Shown: positions 30,322-39,695 of the stretch, piece by piece | Position numbering within the stretch: position 1 is the first letter of the stretch | Layout: every line of letters starts with the position of its first letter | From: Synechococcus sp. CS-1330 | Lineage (GTDB): Bacteria; Cyanobacteriota; Cyanobacteriia; PCC-6307; Cyanobiaceae | Direction of reading: 5' to 3' | Assembly (NCBI GenBank): GCA_025128025.1 | Contig: JAHLYR010000007.1 | Location: 1-64,000 of the forward strand | DNA: 64,000 nt | Translations under genes and position numbers: made by a program | Notes under the pieces: model-generated | Database searches by the model: none | What the model was told of the DNA's origin: nothing | The model's input: only the letters and a program-made list of their open reading frames with translations

Positions 30322-31107
30322 TCACCAAACCGGCAGATCGGCCGTGCGACCGCGCCAGAAGATGTCCGGTTGGAGCGGCGTCAGCGAGACCCCACCGGCA
30401 TTGATCTGGGCCACATCGGTGGGCCAGGCCGCCGGCCCCGACACCTGGGCCTCCAGGTCGTTGACCACCTCCCCCGCCAGCCAGTAGTAGCTGCGGCCGC
30501 GGGGGTCTACCCGCTGCTCGAACTGGTCGGTGTAGCGACGCACCGCTGAATTGCACCAGCGCAGCGGTCCAATCGCCTCTGCCGGCCGGGGCGGCACATT
30601 GAGGTTGAGCAACATGTTGCTCGGCCAGCCCTCGGCCAGCATCCGCTCAGTCACATCGAGGGCGAGGCGGGCCGCAGGCGCAAATTGGCGCCACTGAAAG
30701 TCGGCACTGCTTACCGCCAGGGCGGGAAGGCCCTCAATCGTGCCCTCCATCGCCGCACTCACCGTGCCGGAATAGAGCACGTCGGTGCCCAGGTTTGGAC
30801 CGTGGTTGATGCCGGAAAGCACCAGATCCGGCCACTCATCCAGCAAGGAAAACAGGGCGAGCTTGACGCAGTCGGAGGGGGTGCCGCTGCAGGCCCAGGC
30901 CTGGACGCCATCATCGAACAACTCATCAGCCCGCTCCGCCCGGATAGGGGTCTGCAGGGTGAGACCGTGGCCCGTAGCGGAGCGCTCCTGGTCAGGACAC
31001 ACCACACTCACCTGGTGGCCGCGGGCCAGGGCCGCATTGGCCAGGGTGCGAATGCCTTCAGCGAAGACCCCGTCGTCGTTGCTGATCAGGATCTTGAGCG
31101 GTGCCAT
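30322..31107 (-). CDS. surE: 5'/3'-nucleotidase SurE
   Basis: The 261-residue survival protein E dephosphorylates nucleoside monophosphates and short polyphosphates. Metal-site motifs are [67 protein letters not shown] and ALAVSS. Start ATG 31107 ([13 protein letters not shown]) is standard; an ATG 15 nt upstream would add five residues. It is divergent from pheS. Confidence 0.95.
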   Translation of the reverse strand: MAPLKILISNDDGVFAEGIRTLANAALARGHQVSVVCPDQERSATGHGLTLQTPIRAERADELFDDGVQAWACSGTPSDCVKLALFSLLDEWPDLVLSGINHGPNLGTDVLYSGTVSAAMEGTIEGLPALAVSSADFQWRQFAPAARLALDVTERMLAEGWPSNMLLNLNVPPRPAEAIGPLRWCNSAVRRYTDQFEQRVDPRGRSYYWLAGEVVNDLEAQVSGPAAWPTDVAQINAGGVSLTPLQPDIFWRGRTADLPVW

Positions 31108-31179
31108 CGGGCCTAACGCCATTTAGCCGCAACGTAACTGGGGTGGCTCCTTACAGTCAGCAATCCCTCCGCCCCTGCC

Positions 31180-32187
31180 GTGAGCGCCACCGTTTCCCTG
31201 CAGCAGCTCACCGACCAGCTCCAGGCGCTGGAAAGCCAGGCTGCAGCAGAGATCTCCACCGCCAGCACCGCTGCTGAACTGGAAGAACTTCGAGTGGGAC
31301 TGCTCGGCAAGAAGGGGCGCCTTTCTGGCGTGCTCGGCGCCATGGGCAAGCTGCCTGGCGATGAGAGGCCCCTAATCGGCCAAAGGGCCAACGTGCTCAA
31401 GGAGCAGGTGCAGGCGCTCCTTGGCGAGCGGCTGACAGCAGTGAAAAGCGCAGCCATGGCCGAGCGTCTCGCCGGCGAAACCATTGACGTCACAGCGGCC
31501 TGCAGCTTCACGCCGCCGGGCCACCGCCACCCATTGATCAGCACGATCGAGGAGATCGTCGACATCTTTGCCGGCCTGGGATATCGGGTGTCGGAAGGGC
31601 CGGAGATCGAGAGCGACTACTACAACTTCACGGCCCTCAACATCCCCGAGCATCACCCCGCCCGGGACATGCAGGACACCTTTTATTTGGGCGATAGCCA
31701 GCTGCTGCGCACCCACACCTCGCCGGTGCAGATCCGCTACCTGGAGAACAACCCACCGCCGGTGCGGGTAATCGCCCCAGGGCGGGTGTATCGCCGCGAC
31801 GCCGTGGATGCCACCCACTCGCCGGTGTTCCACCAAGTGGAGGTGCTGGCAATTGATGAGGGCTTGGACTTCAGCCACCTGCGCGGCACCGTGACGGCCT
31901 TTCTGCAGCAGTTTTTCGGCGACCTACCTTTGCGCTTTCGGGCCAGCTACTTCCCCTTCACCGAGCCCAGCGCCGAAGTGGATGTGCAGTGGCGTGGCCG
32001 CTGGCTGGAGGTGATGGGCTGCGGCATGGTCGACCCGGCCGTACTCACCGGTATGGGCCTTGATCCAGAGCGCTGGAGCGGCTTTGCCGCTGGCCTGGGC
32101 GTCGAGCGCTTCTGCATGGTGCGCCACGGCATCGACGACATTCGCCGCCTCTACACCAGCGATCTGCGCTTCCTGGAGCAGTTTTAG
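31180..32187 (+). CDS. pheS: Phenylalanyl-tRNA synthetase alpha subunit
   Basis: The 335-residue subunit carries the class II catalytic core. The N-terminal coiled coil ([37 protein letters not shown]) binds tRNA. Motif 2 and 3 regions include [45 protein letters not shown] (in parts), [31 protein letters not shown] and [17 protein letters not shown], ending [23 protein letters not shown]. The start codon is GTG at 31180. pheT is not adjacent. Confidence 0.97.
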   Translation: MSATVSLQQLTDQLQALESQAAAEISTASTAAELEELRVGLLGKKGRLSGVLGAMGKLPGDERPLIGQRANVLKEQVQALLGERLTAVKSAAMAERLAGETIDVTAACSFTPPGHRHPLISTIEEIVDIFAGLGYRVSEGPEIESDYYNFTALNIPEHHPARDMQDTFYLGDSQLLRTHTSPVQIRYLENNPPPVRVIAPGRVYRRDAVDATHSPVFHQVEVLAIDEGLDFSHLRGTVTAFLQQFFGDLPLRFRASYFPFTEPSAEVDVQWRGRWLEVMGCGMVDPAVLTGMGLDPERWSGFAAGLGVERFCMVRHGIDDIRRLYTSDLRFLEQF

Positions 32188-32242
32188 TTGGGCGGTTTGG
32201 TAGCAGCCCCATAAACTCGGGCAGCTCTCCGCATCCCGATCG

Positions 32243-33160
32243 GTGCCCCGCGTCGGACTGATCGTGAATGACGGCAAGGACCTCGCCCTGTCCACCGCCG
32301 ATGCCATCGAGGCGCGCTTCACAGCGGCTGGCTACGGCGTGGTGCGGGTTAGCAGCTCCGGCGGCATGGTGGGTTTTGCCAACCCCGACCAGCACCTGCG
32401 CACCCGGGGCTATGCGGCCTGCGTGCCGGCCGGCTTCGACAGGGACCTAAGCCTGGCGGTGGTGCTGGGCGGCGACGGCACCGTGCTTTCAGCCGCCCGT
32501 CAAACGGCTCCGGTTGGCGTCCCGATCCTGACCGTCAATACCGGCCATCTGGGCTTTCTGGCGGAGGCCTACCTGCACCAGCTGGAAGGGGCCCTGGAGC
32601 AGGTGCTCTCCGGCGAGTGGACGGTGGAGGAACGCACGATGTTGATCGTGAGCGTGATGCGCGGCGAGCAGCGGCGCTGGGAGGTGCTCTGCCTCAATGA
32701 AATGGCCCTGCACCGCGAGCCGCTCACCTCGATGTGCCACTTCGAAATCGCCATCGGCCGCCATGCCCCAGTCGATATCGCCGCCGACGGGGTGATCCTG
32801 GCCACCCCCACCGGCTCCACCGCCTACGCCCTCAGCGCCGGCGGACCGGTGATCACCCCCGACTGCCCGGTGCTGCAACTCACCCCGATCGCGCCCCATT
32901 CGCTGGCCTCGCGCGCCCTGGTGTTCAGCGACCGCGAGCCGGTGACGGTGTTTCCCGCCACGCCTGAGCGGCTGATGATGGTGGTGGACGGCAGCGCTGG
33001 TTGTTACATCTGGCCGGAGGACCGGATCCTGGTGCGCCGCAGCGAGCAACCCGTGCGCTTCGTGCGGCTTGCCGACCACGAGTTTTTCCAGGTGCTGCGC
33101 AACAAATTGGGTTGGGGACTGCCCCACGTGGCCAAGCCCGGCAACGGCACAGCGCCATGA
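32243..33160 (+). CDS. nadK: NAD kinase
   Basis: The 305-residue enzyme phosphorylates NAD to NADP. It shows [14 protein letters not shown] (the GGDGT nucleotide motif), [63 protein letters not shown] and VVVDG. The start is GTG at 32243. The stop overlaps the downstream response-regulator ATG by 4 nt. Its longer N-terminal insertion ([16 protein letters not shown]) is typical of the second cyanobacterial NAD kinase type, tentatively. Confidence 0.96.
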   Translation: MPRVGLIVNDGKDLALSTADAIEARFTAAGYGVVRVSSSGGMVGFANPDQHLRTRGYAACVPAGFDRDLSLAVVLGGDGTVLSAARQTAPVGVPILTVNTGHLGFLAEAYLHQLEGALEQVLSGEWTVEERTMLIVSVMRGEQRRWEVLCLNEMALHREPLTSMCHFEIAIGRHAPVDIAADGVILATPTGSTAYALSAGGPVITPDCPVLQLTPIAPHSLASRALVFSDREPVTVFPATPERLMMVVDGSAGCYIWPEDRILVRRSEQPVRFVRLADHEFFQVLRNKLGWGLPHVAKPGNGTAP

Positions 33161-33828
33161 ACGATCCCCACATCCTGCTGCTAGGCCCGGAGGCGGAGGC
33201 CCTGGCGCCGCGGCTGGAGGCTTCCGGCTACTCGTGCTGCAGGGAGCCTGTGCCGGCTGGGGCAAACCCGGATGCTGTTCTGCTCTCCAGCGGCGATTCG
33301 GGCCGCATCGCCTCCCTGCGAGAGCAGTGGGGCCCCATCCCCGTGCTGCTGGATGTGGGCGACGACACGGTGGAGGCGCGGGTCCACTGCCTCAGCTCAG
33401 GAGCAGACGACTTCTGGCTTTCGAGCCTCGGCCCCAGCGACCTGCTGATGCGGCTGCGGTTGCATCTTGATCTCACAAGCCGCGCCAATGTGCCGGCCCA
33501 GCTACTGCAGGTGGGCGATCTGGTGCTGAACCCCAGCACCCGCCAAGTGAAACGGGGATCGCGGCCCGTGGGAGTGACGGCTAGGGAATACCAGCTGCTG
33601 CTGCTGCTGCTGGAGCGCAAAGGCACCGTCGTGAGCCGGGAGTTGATCCTGCGCCAGGTATGGAACGACGAGCAGGACAGCAGTAGCAGCAGCAACGTAA
33701 TTGAGGTGTATGTGCGCTACCTGCGCCAGAAGCTGGAGGAGGACGGCGAACGGCGGCTGATCCACACGATCCGCGGCCAGGGCTATTGCCTGAGCGAGCG
33801 GCTGCCCCAGCTTGAGAGCCGCGAATGA
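33157..33828 (+). CDS. OmpR-type response regulator with degenerate receiver
   Basis: The C-terminal half of this 223-residue protein is a clear OmpR/PhoB winged helix ([20 protein letters not shown] in parts, [52 protein letters not shown]). The N-terminal 110 residues keep the receiver layout ([30 protein letters not shown]) but not its chemistry. The acidic pair is replaced by GPE, the phospho-acceptor position reads LLSSGDSG, the Thr/Ser strand reads LLDVG and the Lys is missing (LSSLG). It therefore probably does not use classical phosphorylation. It is coupled to nadK and the DUF192 gene by 4-nt overlaps; no kinase gene is near. Confidence 0.88.
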   Translation: MNDPHILLLGPEAEALAPRLEASGYSCCREPVPAGANPDAVLLSSGDSGRIASLREQWGPIPVLLDVGDDTVEARVHCLSSGADDFWLSSLGPSDLLMRLRLHLDLTSRANVPAQLLQVGDLVLNPSTRQVKRGSRPVGVTAREYQLLLLLLERKGTVVSRELILRQVWNDEQDSSSSSNVIEVYVRYLRQKLEEDGERRLIHTIRGQGYCLSERLPQLESRE

Positions 33829-34313
33829 ACGCCAGATGCCGCTGGGGGCTGGCCCTGCCTGGGGTGGCTGCCCTGCTGTGCGGCTTCACGCCGCCACCCC
33901 AGCAGCTGCCTATCGAGGCCCGCTTGTGCCTGGACAACGGCCGTTGTATTGAACTGGAAGTTGCCGATGAGTCCCACGAACAGAGCAAGGGCCTGCAGAT
34001 GCGGCCGGCGCTGGCGCCATTGAGGGGCATGTGGTTCCCCTACAACCCGCCGTCTCTGGCTCGCTTCTGGATGCACCGCACCCCCGAACCCCTCGACATG
34101 TTGTTTGTGCTGGGCGGCCGGGTAGTGGCGATCGAAGCCCACACCAAACCATGCCTGCACCTGCCCTGCCGTAGCTACGGCCCTGATCAGGAGGTGGACG
34201 GCGTGCTGGAGCTTGCCGCCGGCCAGGCTGCAGCCCAGGGCATTCAGGTGGGCACGGCGGTGCAAATAGAAGCCATCAAGACAGCCGCCCCTTCAGCACC
34301 AGCACGGGATTAA
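33825..34313 (+). CDS. DUF192-family exported protein
   Basis: The 162-residue protein has a signal-like start (WGLALPGVAALLCGF) and the DUF192 core: IELEVADESHEQSKGLQMRPAL, LRGMWFPYNPPSLARFWM, HRTPEPLDMLFVLGGRVVAIEAH and VDGVLELAAGQAAAQGI. The family has a small beta-barrel fold with no proven function. Its ATG overlaps the stop of the response-regulator gene (ATGA). The last 38 nt overlap the convergent cobL. Confidence 0.88.
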   Translation: MNARCRWGLALPGVAALLCGFTPPPQQLPIEARLCLDNGRCIELEVADESHEQSKGLQMRPALAPLRGMWFPYNPPSLARFWMHRTPEPLDMLFVLGGRVVAIEAHTKPCLHLPCRSYGPDQEVDGVLELAAGQAAAQGIQVGTAVQIEAIKTAAPSAPARD

Positions 34314-35556
34314 GAGGCGCCAGGCGGGTGCCATCGGCGAGGGGCGCACCGCGCCAGGCCTGGTGCTGGGCCAGCGCCACCTGGCAGCCCGCCTGCTCCA
34401 GCAGCGGCCTCAATTCAGCCAGCGCTTCCAGCGTGGCCAGGGGGATCACCACCACACCGCTGGGCCGCAGCCGCTGCAGCACCGCAGTCAGCACCGCCGC
34501 CCGCTCCCGGCCACCTCCGCCGATAAGTACCCGATCCGGATCGGGCAGCTCCGCCAGGGCCTCGGGGGCCCGGCCCTCGCGCAAACCCGCCGGCCACACC
34601 CCCAGCCGCTGGGCGTTAGCTGCAATCAGAGCTGCAGAGCCGCCGCGGGCCTCCAGGGCCCAGAGATTGAGGCCAGGCCGCAGCCGCAGCGCCTCCAGCC
34701 CCACCGAACCCACGCCGGCGCCGATATCCCAGAGCACGCCGCACTCGGGCAGTTCCAAATCGGCCAACAACTGAATGCGCACCTCCCGCTTGGTCATCAA
34801 GCCGGGGCGGTCTTCGTGCTGGAGAAACAGGCCGTCTTCAAGGCCAAACAGGGGGAGGGCGGCGGGATCAGCAGGGGGCGCCGGCGGCTCAGCGATCAGC
34901 AGCACCAGATGCAGCGGATCGCAATCGATCGGCAGGGGTGCCCCGGGGACCAGCCGCTGCATTCGCTCCGCCGGATGGCCCAGCCGCTCGCACAGCCAGA
35001 AGGCATAGGCCGCCTCCAGGCCAGAGGCCGCCAGGATCCGCCCGACCTCCTCGGCGCCGCCGCGGCTTGGGTCGGTGAGCACCGCCAGGGCGCTGGGGCG
35101 CTTCTGCAGGGCCGCGGCCAGGGGTTCGGGGTCGCGGCCGTGCAGGCTGACCCAGCTGGCGTCCTGCCAGGGGCGGCCGAGGCGGGCAAAGGCCAGCTGC
35201 AGCGAGCAGGGGGCGGGATGAAAGCGCAGCTGGGCCGCCGGAAAGCGCTGCAGCAGCAAGCGGCCGATGCCAAACCAAAGCGGGTCGCCACTAGCGAGCA
35301 GCACCGCCGGCCGGCCGGCTGCCAGGGCCTGCTGCAGCGGGCCGAAAATCTGCTCGGGCCGATCGCTGGCCAGGAGCTGGGGGCAGGGGCTCCCCGCCGG
35401 GATGCGGCCGGCCCCCTGCTCCTCCTGCCACCAAGGGCCAAGCTCCGTCAGCAGACGCTGGGGGGCAAGCAGCAGCCGGGCAGCTCGCACCAAGGCGAGG
35501 CTGCGGGCCGGCAGCGCAGCCACCCCCCCGGCATCGGTGCCGACCACCTCCAACAC
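34276..35556 (-). CDS. cobL: Precorrin-6Y C5,15-methyltransferase (decarboxylating)
   Basis: The 426-residue fusion catalyses two methylations and a decarboxylation in corrin ring synthesis. The N-terminal CobE/CbiE domain has LASGDPLWFGIGRLLL, HPAPCSLQLAFARLG and VSLHGRDPEPL. The C-terminal CbiT domain is a class I SAM methyltransferase (MTKREVRIQLLADLELPECGVLWDIGAGVGSVGLEAL in parts, ALEARGGSAALIAANAQRLGV, VLIGGGG). The order and length are as expected for the bifunctional form. It shares the pathway with cobQ but not the operon. Confidence 0.95.
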   Translation of the reverse strand: MLEVVGTDAGGVAALPARSLALVRAARLLLAPQRLLTELGPWWQEEQGAGRIPAGSPCPQLLASDRPEQIFGPLQQALAAGRPAVLLASGDPLWFGIGRLLLQRFPAAQLRFHPAPCSLQLAFARLGRPWQDASWVSLHGRDPEPLAAALQKRPSALAVLTDPSRGGAEEVGRILAASGLEAAYAFWLCERLGHPAERMQRLVPGAPLPIDCDPLHLVLLIAEPPAPPADPAALPLFGLEDGLFLQHEDRPGLMTKREVRIQLLADLELPECGVLWDIGAGVGSVGLEALRLRPGLNLWALEARGGSAALIAANAQRLGVWPAGLREGRAPEALAELPDPDRVLIGGGGRERAAVLTAVLQRLRPSGVVVIPLATLEALAELRPLLEQAGCQVALAQHQAWRGAPLADGTRLAPLNPVLVLKGRLS

Positions 35557-35626
35557 GGCCTGCTGAGCCAGGGCGCCCCACGGTCACTGCAGCCATGATG
35601 GCTGGCCTGTGCCACCGGACCTGGCC

Positions 35627-35869
35627 ATGAGCGACCGCCGCCAGCGCATCCACGACCTGGTGCTTGCCCTGCTGGCCCAGCAGACCGACCTGGAACTGCT
35701 GGCCGGCGACGGCAGCGGCCTGCCCAGCGGCGATCCCGGCAACTGGATCGAACGCAACCGCCGCGTGGTGCAGCGCTATCAGGCCCTGGTGCGCTCCGCC
35801 GTGACCCTCGACGCCCTGGTGGATCAGGAGGTGAATGGCGGCTTCCAGCCCCCAGCCAACGACCTCTGA
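35627..35869 (+). CDS. Conserved hypothetical protein, 80 aa
   Basis: A small soluble helical protein: RRQRIHDLVLALLAQQTDLELL, a short loop GDGSGLPSGDPGNW, then IERNRRVVQRYQALVRSAVTLDALVDQ. I do not recognise a named family. The start ATG 35627 is preferred over an in-frame GTG 18 nt upstream. It is divergent from cobL and upstream of the GH116 gene with a 27-nt gap, possibly co-transcribed. Confidence 0.65.
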   Translation: MSDRRQRIHDLVLALLAQQTDLELLAGDGSGLPSGDPGNWIERNRRVVQRYQALVRSAVTLDALVDQEVNGGFQPPANDL

Positions 35870-35896
35870 CAAGCTGGGCGCACCTTTTCTGGCCCC

Positions 35897-38398
35897 ATGG
35901 CGCGCTTCGGCCTTTCAGCCCTCACATCGCTGCTGAAGGGCAACGGGGCCCCTACCGCTGGTAGCAGTAGCTGGAGCCGGGCCTTTGGCCTGGGTTGGGA
36001 GCAGCCCTACACGGTGCGCTACGCCAGCAACCTCGACGACGGCCCCAACCACGGCATGCCCCTGGGGGGCTTCGGCGCCGGCTGCATCGGCCGCGCCCCC
36101 GATGGCTCCTTCAACCTCTGGCACCTCGATGGCGGCGAGCATTGGTTTGGCAACTTGCCCGACTGCCAGTTCGCCCTGTTTGAAACCGACGGCGACCAAA
36201 GCCGCGCCCATGCCCTGGCGGTGAAGCCTGAGGCCGATGCCTCCAGACCCGCAGCCGGCGACCCCCTGAGCGCCTGGAGCTGGTATCCCGCCAGCAGCGC
36301 CAAGCAGCGCACCGGCACCTACGCCGCCCGCTACCCGATCAGCAGCACCCGGTACACGGGTGTGTTCCAAGCCGAGGTGAGCTGCGAAGCCTTCAGTCCG
36401 ATCCTGCCGGGCGACTACCAGCGCACCAGCTACCCGGTGGCGGTGTTCGTCTGGACCCTCACCAACCCCACCAACCGGCCCCTCGACCTATCCCTGCTGC
36501 TGAGCTGGCGCAACACCACGGGCTGGTTCACCAACACAGACCCCACAGCAGCAGTCACGTTTCGAGACGACGGCAGCCCGGAGCACAACTACGTGCCGGC
36601 GATCGGCCGCAGCAAGGGCCACCGCAACCGCTGGGTGGAGCAGGCGGGCATCAAAGGCGTGCTGCTGGAGGGCGAGAGCTCCAAGCCGATCGCAGAAGGC
36701 CAGGGCCAGTGGTGCATCGCCACCGCCGACCACCTCGAAGTGCAGCGCTGCAGCCGTTGGGATCCCAGCGGCAGTGGCGCTGAGCTGTGGGAACCCTTCG
36801 CCCGCGACGGCTCGATTCCTGATAGCAACAACGACCGCCGCAGTGGCGATAGCGACCCTGCCAGCGCCGCCCTGGCGGTGAAGTGCTGCCTGGAGCCGGG
36901 GGCCAGCATCGAGATTCCCCTGGTGATCAGCTGGGACCTCCCGGTCACGGCTTTCGCCACCGGCAGCCGCGCCCTGCGCCGCTACACCGATTTTTTTGGC
37001 GGAGAGGCCGGCGGCAGCAGCGGCACCAGTGCCGCTGCCATCGCCGCCGAGGCTCTGCGCGACTGGCGCGACTGGCGCAGTCAGATCGAGGCCTGGCAAA
37101 AGCCGGTGCTGGAGCGCAGCGATCTGCCCGAACCGCTGCGGATGGCCCTGTTCAACGAGCTCTACGACCTAGCTAGTGGCGGCAGCCTCTGGACCGCCGC
37201 TGCTGCAAACGATCCGGTGGGTCAGTTTGGAGTGCTCGAGTGCCTCGACTACGCCTGGTACGAAAGCCTGGACGTGCGGCTTTACGGCTCCTTTGCCCTG
37301 CTGCAGCTCTGGCCCGAGCTCGACAAGGCCGTGCTGCGCAGTTTCGCCCGCGCCATCCCCGCTGCCGACGCCACCCTGCGGCCGATCGGCTGGTATTTCA
37401 CCCAGGGCAAGGGCCGGGTGGAGGCCGCCCGCAAACTGGCCGGTGCCACCCCCCACGATCTGGGTGCCCCCAACGAGCGGCCGTTTGAGGCCACCAACTA
37501 CACCGCCTATCAAGACTGCAATCTCTGGAAAGACCTGGCCAGCGACTATGTGCTGCAGGTGTGGCGCACCTACAAGCTCGCCCCCAGCGGCCCAGACCTT
37601 GGCTTCCTGGCCGAGTGCTGGCCGGCGGCTATCCAGGCCCTCACCTATCTCAAAACTTTCGACGTCAACAACGACGGCCTGCCCGACAACGGCGGCGCCC
37701 CCGACCAAACCTTCGACGACTGGCCGCTCAAGGGCGTCAGCGCCTACTGCGGCGCCCTCTGGATCGCCGCCCTAGAGGCGGGTCTAGCGATCGCCCAGCA
37801 GCTGCAACTGGAGCTAGGGCTAGACACAAGCGGCGAACAGCGCCAACTGGGCGGCTGGCTGGAGCAGTCGCGCGCCAACTTTGACCTGCTGCTCTGGAAC
37901 GGCGAGTTTTACAAAATCGATGCCGAAAGCGGCACGCCGGTGGTGATGGCAGACCAGCTCTGCGGCGACTTCTACGCCCGCCTGCTGGGACTGCCCGCCG
38001 TGGTGGCTGATGAGCGCGCCAGCAGTGCGCTCCAAGCGATTAAAGAGTCGTGCTTTGAGGGTTTCCAGGGCGGCAAGCTCGGGGTAGCCAACGGCCTGCG
38101 CCGCGACGGCACCCCGCTCGATCCCAACGGCACCCATCCCCTTGAGGTGTGGACCGGCATCAACTTCGGCCTGGCGGCCTACTACCGCCTAATGGGAGAA
38201 ACCAGCACGGCCTTTGCCATCACCGGCGCCGTGGTGGAGCAGGTGTATAGCGGCGGCCTGCAGTTCCGGACCCCCGAGGCAATCACTGGCGTGAACACCT
38301 TCCGGGCCTGCCACTACTTGCGCGCCATGGCGATCTGGGCCCTGTGGGCTACCCACACCAACTGGCAAGCGATTCCAGGCGCTGAGCGCCAACCATGA
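35897..38398 (+). CDS. GH116 glycosidase (non-lysosomal glucosylceramidase-like)
   Basis: The 833-residue protein matches family GH116, which includes human GBA2 and bacterial beta-glucosidases. The N-terminal beta-sandwich contains GMPLGGFGAGCIGRAPDGSFNLWHL (in parts), FVWTLTNPTNRPLDLSLLLSWRNTTGW. The (alpha/alpha)6 catalytic domain contains VLECLDYAWYESLDVRLYGSFAL, in which the Glu aligns with the GBA2 nucleophile, and GAPDQTFDDWPLKGVSAYCGALW, which holds the acid/base Asp. EVWTGINFGLAAYY follows. There is no signal peptide, so it is cytoplasmic. Its natural substrate in a cyanobacterium is not known; a glucosyl lipid is a guess from the family. Confidence 0.93.
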   Translation: MARFGLSALTSLLKGNGAPTAGSSSWSRAFGLGWEQPYTVRYASNLDDGPNHGMPLGGFGAGCIGRAPDGSFNLWHLDGGEHWFGNLPDCQFALFETDGDQSRAHALAVKPEADASRPAAGDPLSAWSWYPASSAKQRTGTYAARYPISSTRYTGVFQAEVSCEAFSPILPGDYQRTSYPVAVFVWTLTNPTNRPLDLSLLLSWRNTTGWFTNTDPTAAVTFRDDGSPEHNYVPAIGRSKGHRNRWVEQAGIKGVLLEGESSKPIAEGQGQWCIATADHLEVQRCSRWDPSGSGAELWEPFARDGSIPDSNNDRRSGDSDPASAALAVKCCLEPGASIEIPLVISWDLPVTAFATGSRALRRYTDFFGGEAGGSSGTSAAAIAAEALRDWRDWRSQIEAWQKPVLERSDLPEPLRMALFNELYDLASGGSLWTAAAANDPVGQFGVLECLDYAWYESLDVRLYGSFALLQLWPELDKAVLRSFARAIPAADATLRPIGWYFTQGKGRVEAARKLAGATPHDLGAPNERPFEATNYTAYQDCNLWKDLASDYVLQVWRTYKLAPSGPDLGFLAECWPAAIQALTYLKTFDVNNDGLPDNGGAPDQTFDDWPLKGVSAYCGALWIAALEAGLAIAQQLQLELGLDTSGEQRQLGGWLEQSRANFDLLLWNGEFYKIDAESGTPVVMADQLCGDFYARLLGLPAVVADERASSALQAIKESCFEGFQGGKLGVANGLRRDGTPLDPNGTHPLEVWTGINFGLAAYYRLMGETSTAFAITGAVVEQVYSGGLQFRTPEAITGVNTFRACHYLRAMAIWALWATHTNWQAIPGAERQP

Positions 38399-38904
38399 AA
38401 CGCCTGCTTTCCCTGCTGCTGCTAGTGCTCTGGCTGAGCCTGCCCACACCGGCCCAGGCCCTGGTGCACGCCCACAACGACGAAAACGGCACCCCGGTGG
38501 TGCGCAGCCTCGAGAGCCTGCGCGACCTCGACTACCAGAGCTGGCAGGTGGTGGCTTACCGCGAAGGCCCCCCGGGCGGCCCCCTGAAGCTACGCATCGT
38601 GGGCTATCCCGGCAAGGTGCGGCTAGACCACCCCACCTCCCTACAGGTGCACAGCGGCCACTTCCGCTGGGAGCTGGCCGATGTGACACTTGCCAATCCC
38701 CAACTGGCGGGTGATGGCCGCGCCGCCGCCGCCGAGTTTGATCTGGCCCCCCTGCTGGCCGACCTGCACCAAGACCGGCCCCTGCGCCTGGTGCTGCCGG
38801 GGGTGTTTGTGGAGCTGCCGGTGCCGCCATTTGTGGTGGCGGAGTGGCGCAGCCTGCCGCTGGCCGCCGCTCAACCCCCAGGAGCCTTCGACAATCCCAC
38901 CTAG
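38395..38904 (+). CDS. DUF3122-family secreted protein
   Basis: The 169-residue product has a clean signal peptide (KRLLSLLLLVLWLSLPTPAQA) and the DUF3122 pattern: VVRSLESLRDLDYQSWQVVAY, GPLKLRIVGYPGKVRLDHPTSL and FDLAPLLADLHQDRPLRLVLP. This family is restricted to cyanobacteria and has no known function. The start overlaps the GH116 stop by 4 nt, so it is coupled to that enzyme. Its mature part would be periplasmic or thylakoid-lumenal. Confidence 0.87.
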   Translation: MKRLLSLLLLVLWLSLPTPAQALVHAHNDENGTPVVRSLESLRDLDYQSWQVVAYREGPPGGPLKLRIVGYPGKVRLDHPTSLQVHSGHFRWELADVTLANPQLAGDGRAAAAEFDLAPLLADLHQDRPLRLVLPGVFVELPVPPFVVAEWRSLPLAAAQPPGAFDNPT

Positions 38905-39065
38905 CCAGGATTGTCAACAACAGCCCATCTAAAACTCAACGAGTATCAATTGCTTAATGCATATGGGCCGATGGATGAATGCTCCTACCCCCGGCTCGGC
39001 TCCGCCAGAAGTGACTGGATTGATCAAGGTAGAATCACGAAAACCTTGTGCATGAGGATGGCATC

Positions 39066-39380
39066 ATGGTTAGCTTTTCTAAGAGCATCGCAGTTGTTGC
39101 GAGCTTGACAACTATTGCGGTCGGCGCCGTTGCCGCCGTGAGATATTTTGATGGCATGGATGGTCAAATAAAAGACCAGCGGCTTTTAATTGAGAAGTTG
39201 CAAAAAGACCTCAAAGGCCGCGAAAATAGCGACCAGAGTCCGCAATCTCAGTCTCCCGCCACTCAGCCTCCGGTGACTCCGTCTCTGCCTAACCCGCCTA
39301 CTGAACCCCTTCAAGGTGCTCCCCCACTGCCTCATGTGCAAGTCACAGACGAGGCAAAACCTTCGACATCCGCGCAGTGA
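39066..39380 (+). CDS. Hypothetical small anchored protein, 104 aa
   Basis: An N-terminal hydrophobic helix (SIAVVASLTTIAVGAVAAV) is followed by a short charged coiled coil (DGQIKDQRLLIEKLQKDLKG) and a long Pro/Ser/Gln tail. A GAGGATG Shine-Dalgarno precedes the ATG. No family is recognised. The codon choice is less GC-rich than in its neighbours, and 161 nt of gene-free DNA lies upstream, so the gene may be lineage-specific. Confidence 0.6.
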   Translation: MVSFSKSIAVVASLTTIAVGAVAAVRYFDGMDGQIKDQRLLIEKLQKDLKGRENSDQSPQSQSPATQPPVTPSLPNPPTEPLQGAPPLPHVQVTDEAKPSTSAQ

Positions 39381-39428
39381 AGACAACGCTTGGCTTGCCC
39401 TAATGCATATCTACGCCATCATGAAGCG

Positions 39429-39629
39429 ATGCGCATATTAACCGCTCTTGGTTTTTCCTTGATCATCGGCTGGATGGTCAAAAAACTCCTGACTAGAAGG
39501 ACTTACCCCCAGGCCGAGGATCTTAAGACGGTCTTCTTTGATCAGCAACGCCCCAGGGCCCTGTCTTACACGGAAATGATGAATTCAGGGAAACAACGGA
39601 TGGATCAAACATCACATGGGAGCGACTGA
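39429..39629 (+). CDS. Hypothetical small membrane protein, 66 aa
   Basis: The frame begins MRILTALGFSLIIGWMVKKLL, one probable membrane helix with a basic edge, and continues with TRRTYPQAEDLKTVFFDQQRP. It follows the previous hypothetical gene by 48 nt on the same strand and has the same less GC-rich codon use. A longer TTG-initiated reading to 39390 exists but adds no hydrophobic or conserved-looking sequence. Function is unknown. Confidence 0.5.
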   Translation: MRILTALGFSLIIGWMVKKLLTRRTYPQAEDLKTVFFDQQRPRALSYTEMMNSGKQRMDQTSHGSD

Positions 39630-39695
39630 ATATCTCTTTTAGGTTTTCTCCGCCCATTTTCCCCGATCTAATTATTTCTCTTCCACACCTGTTCA

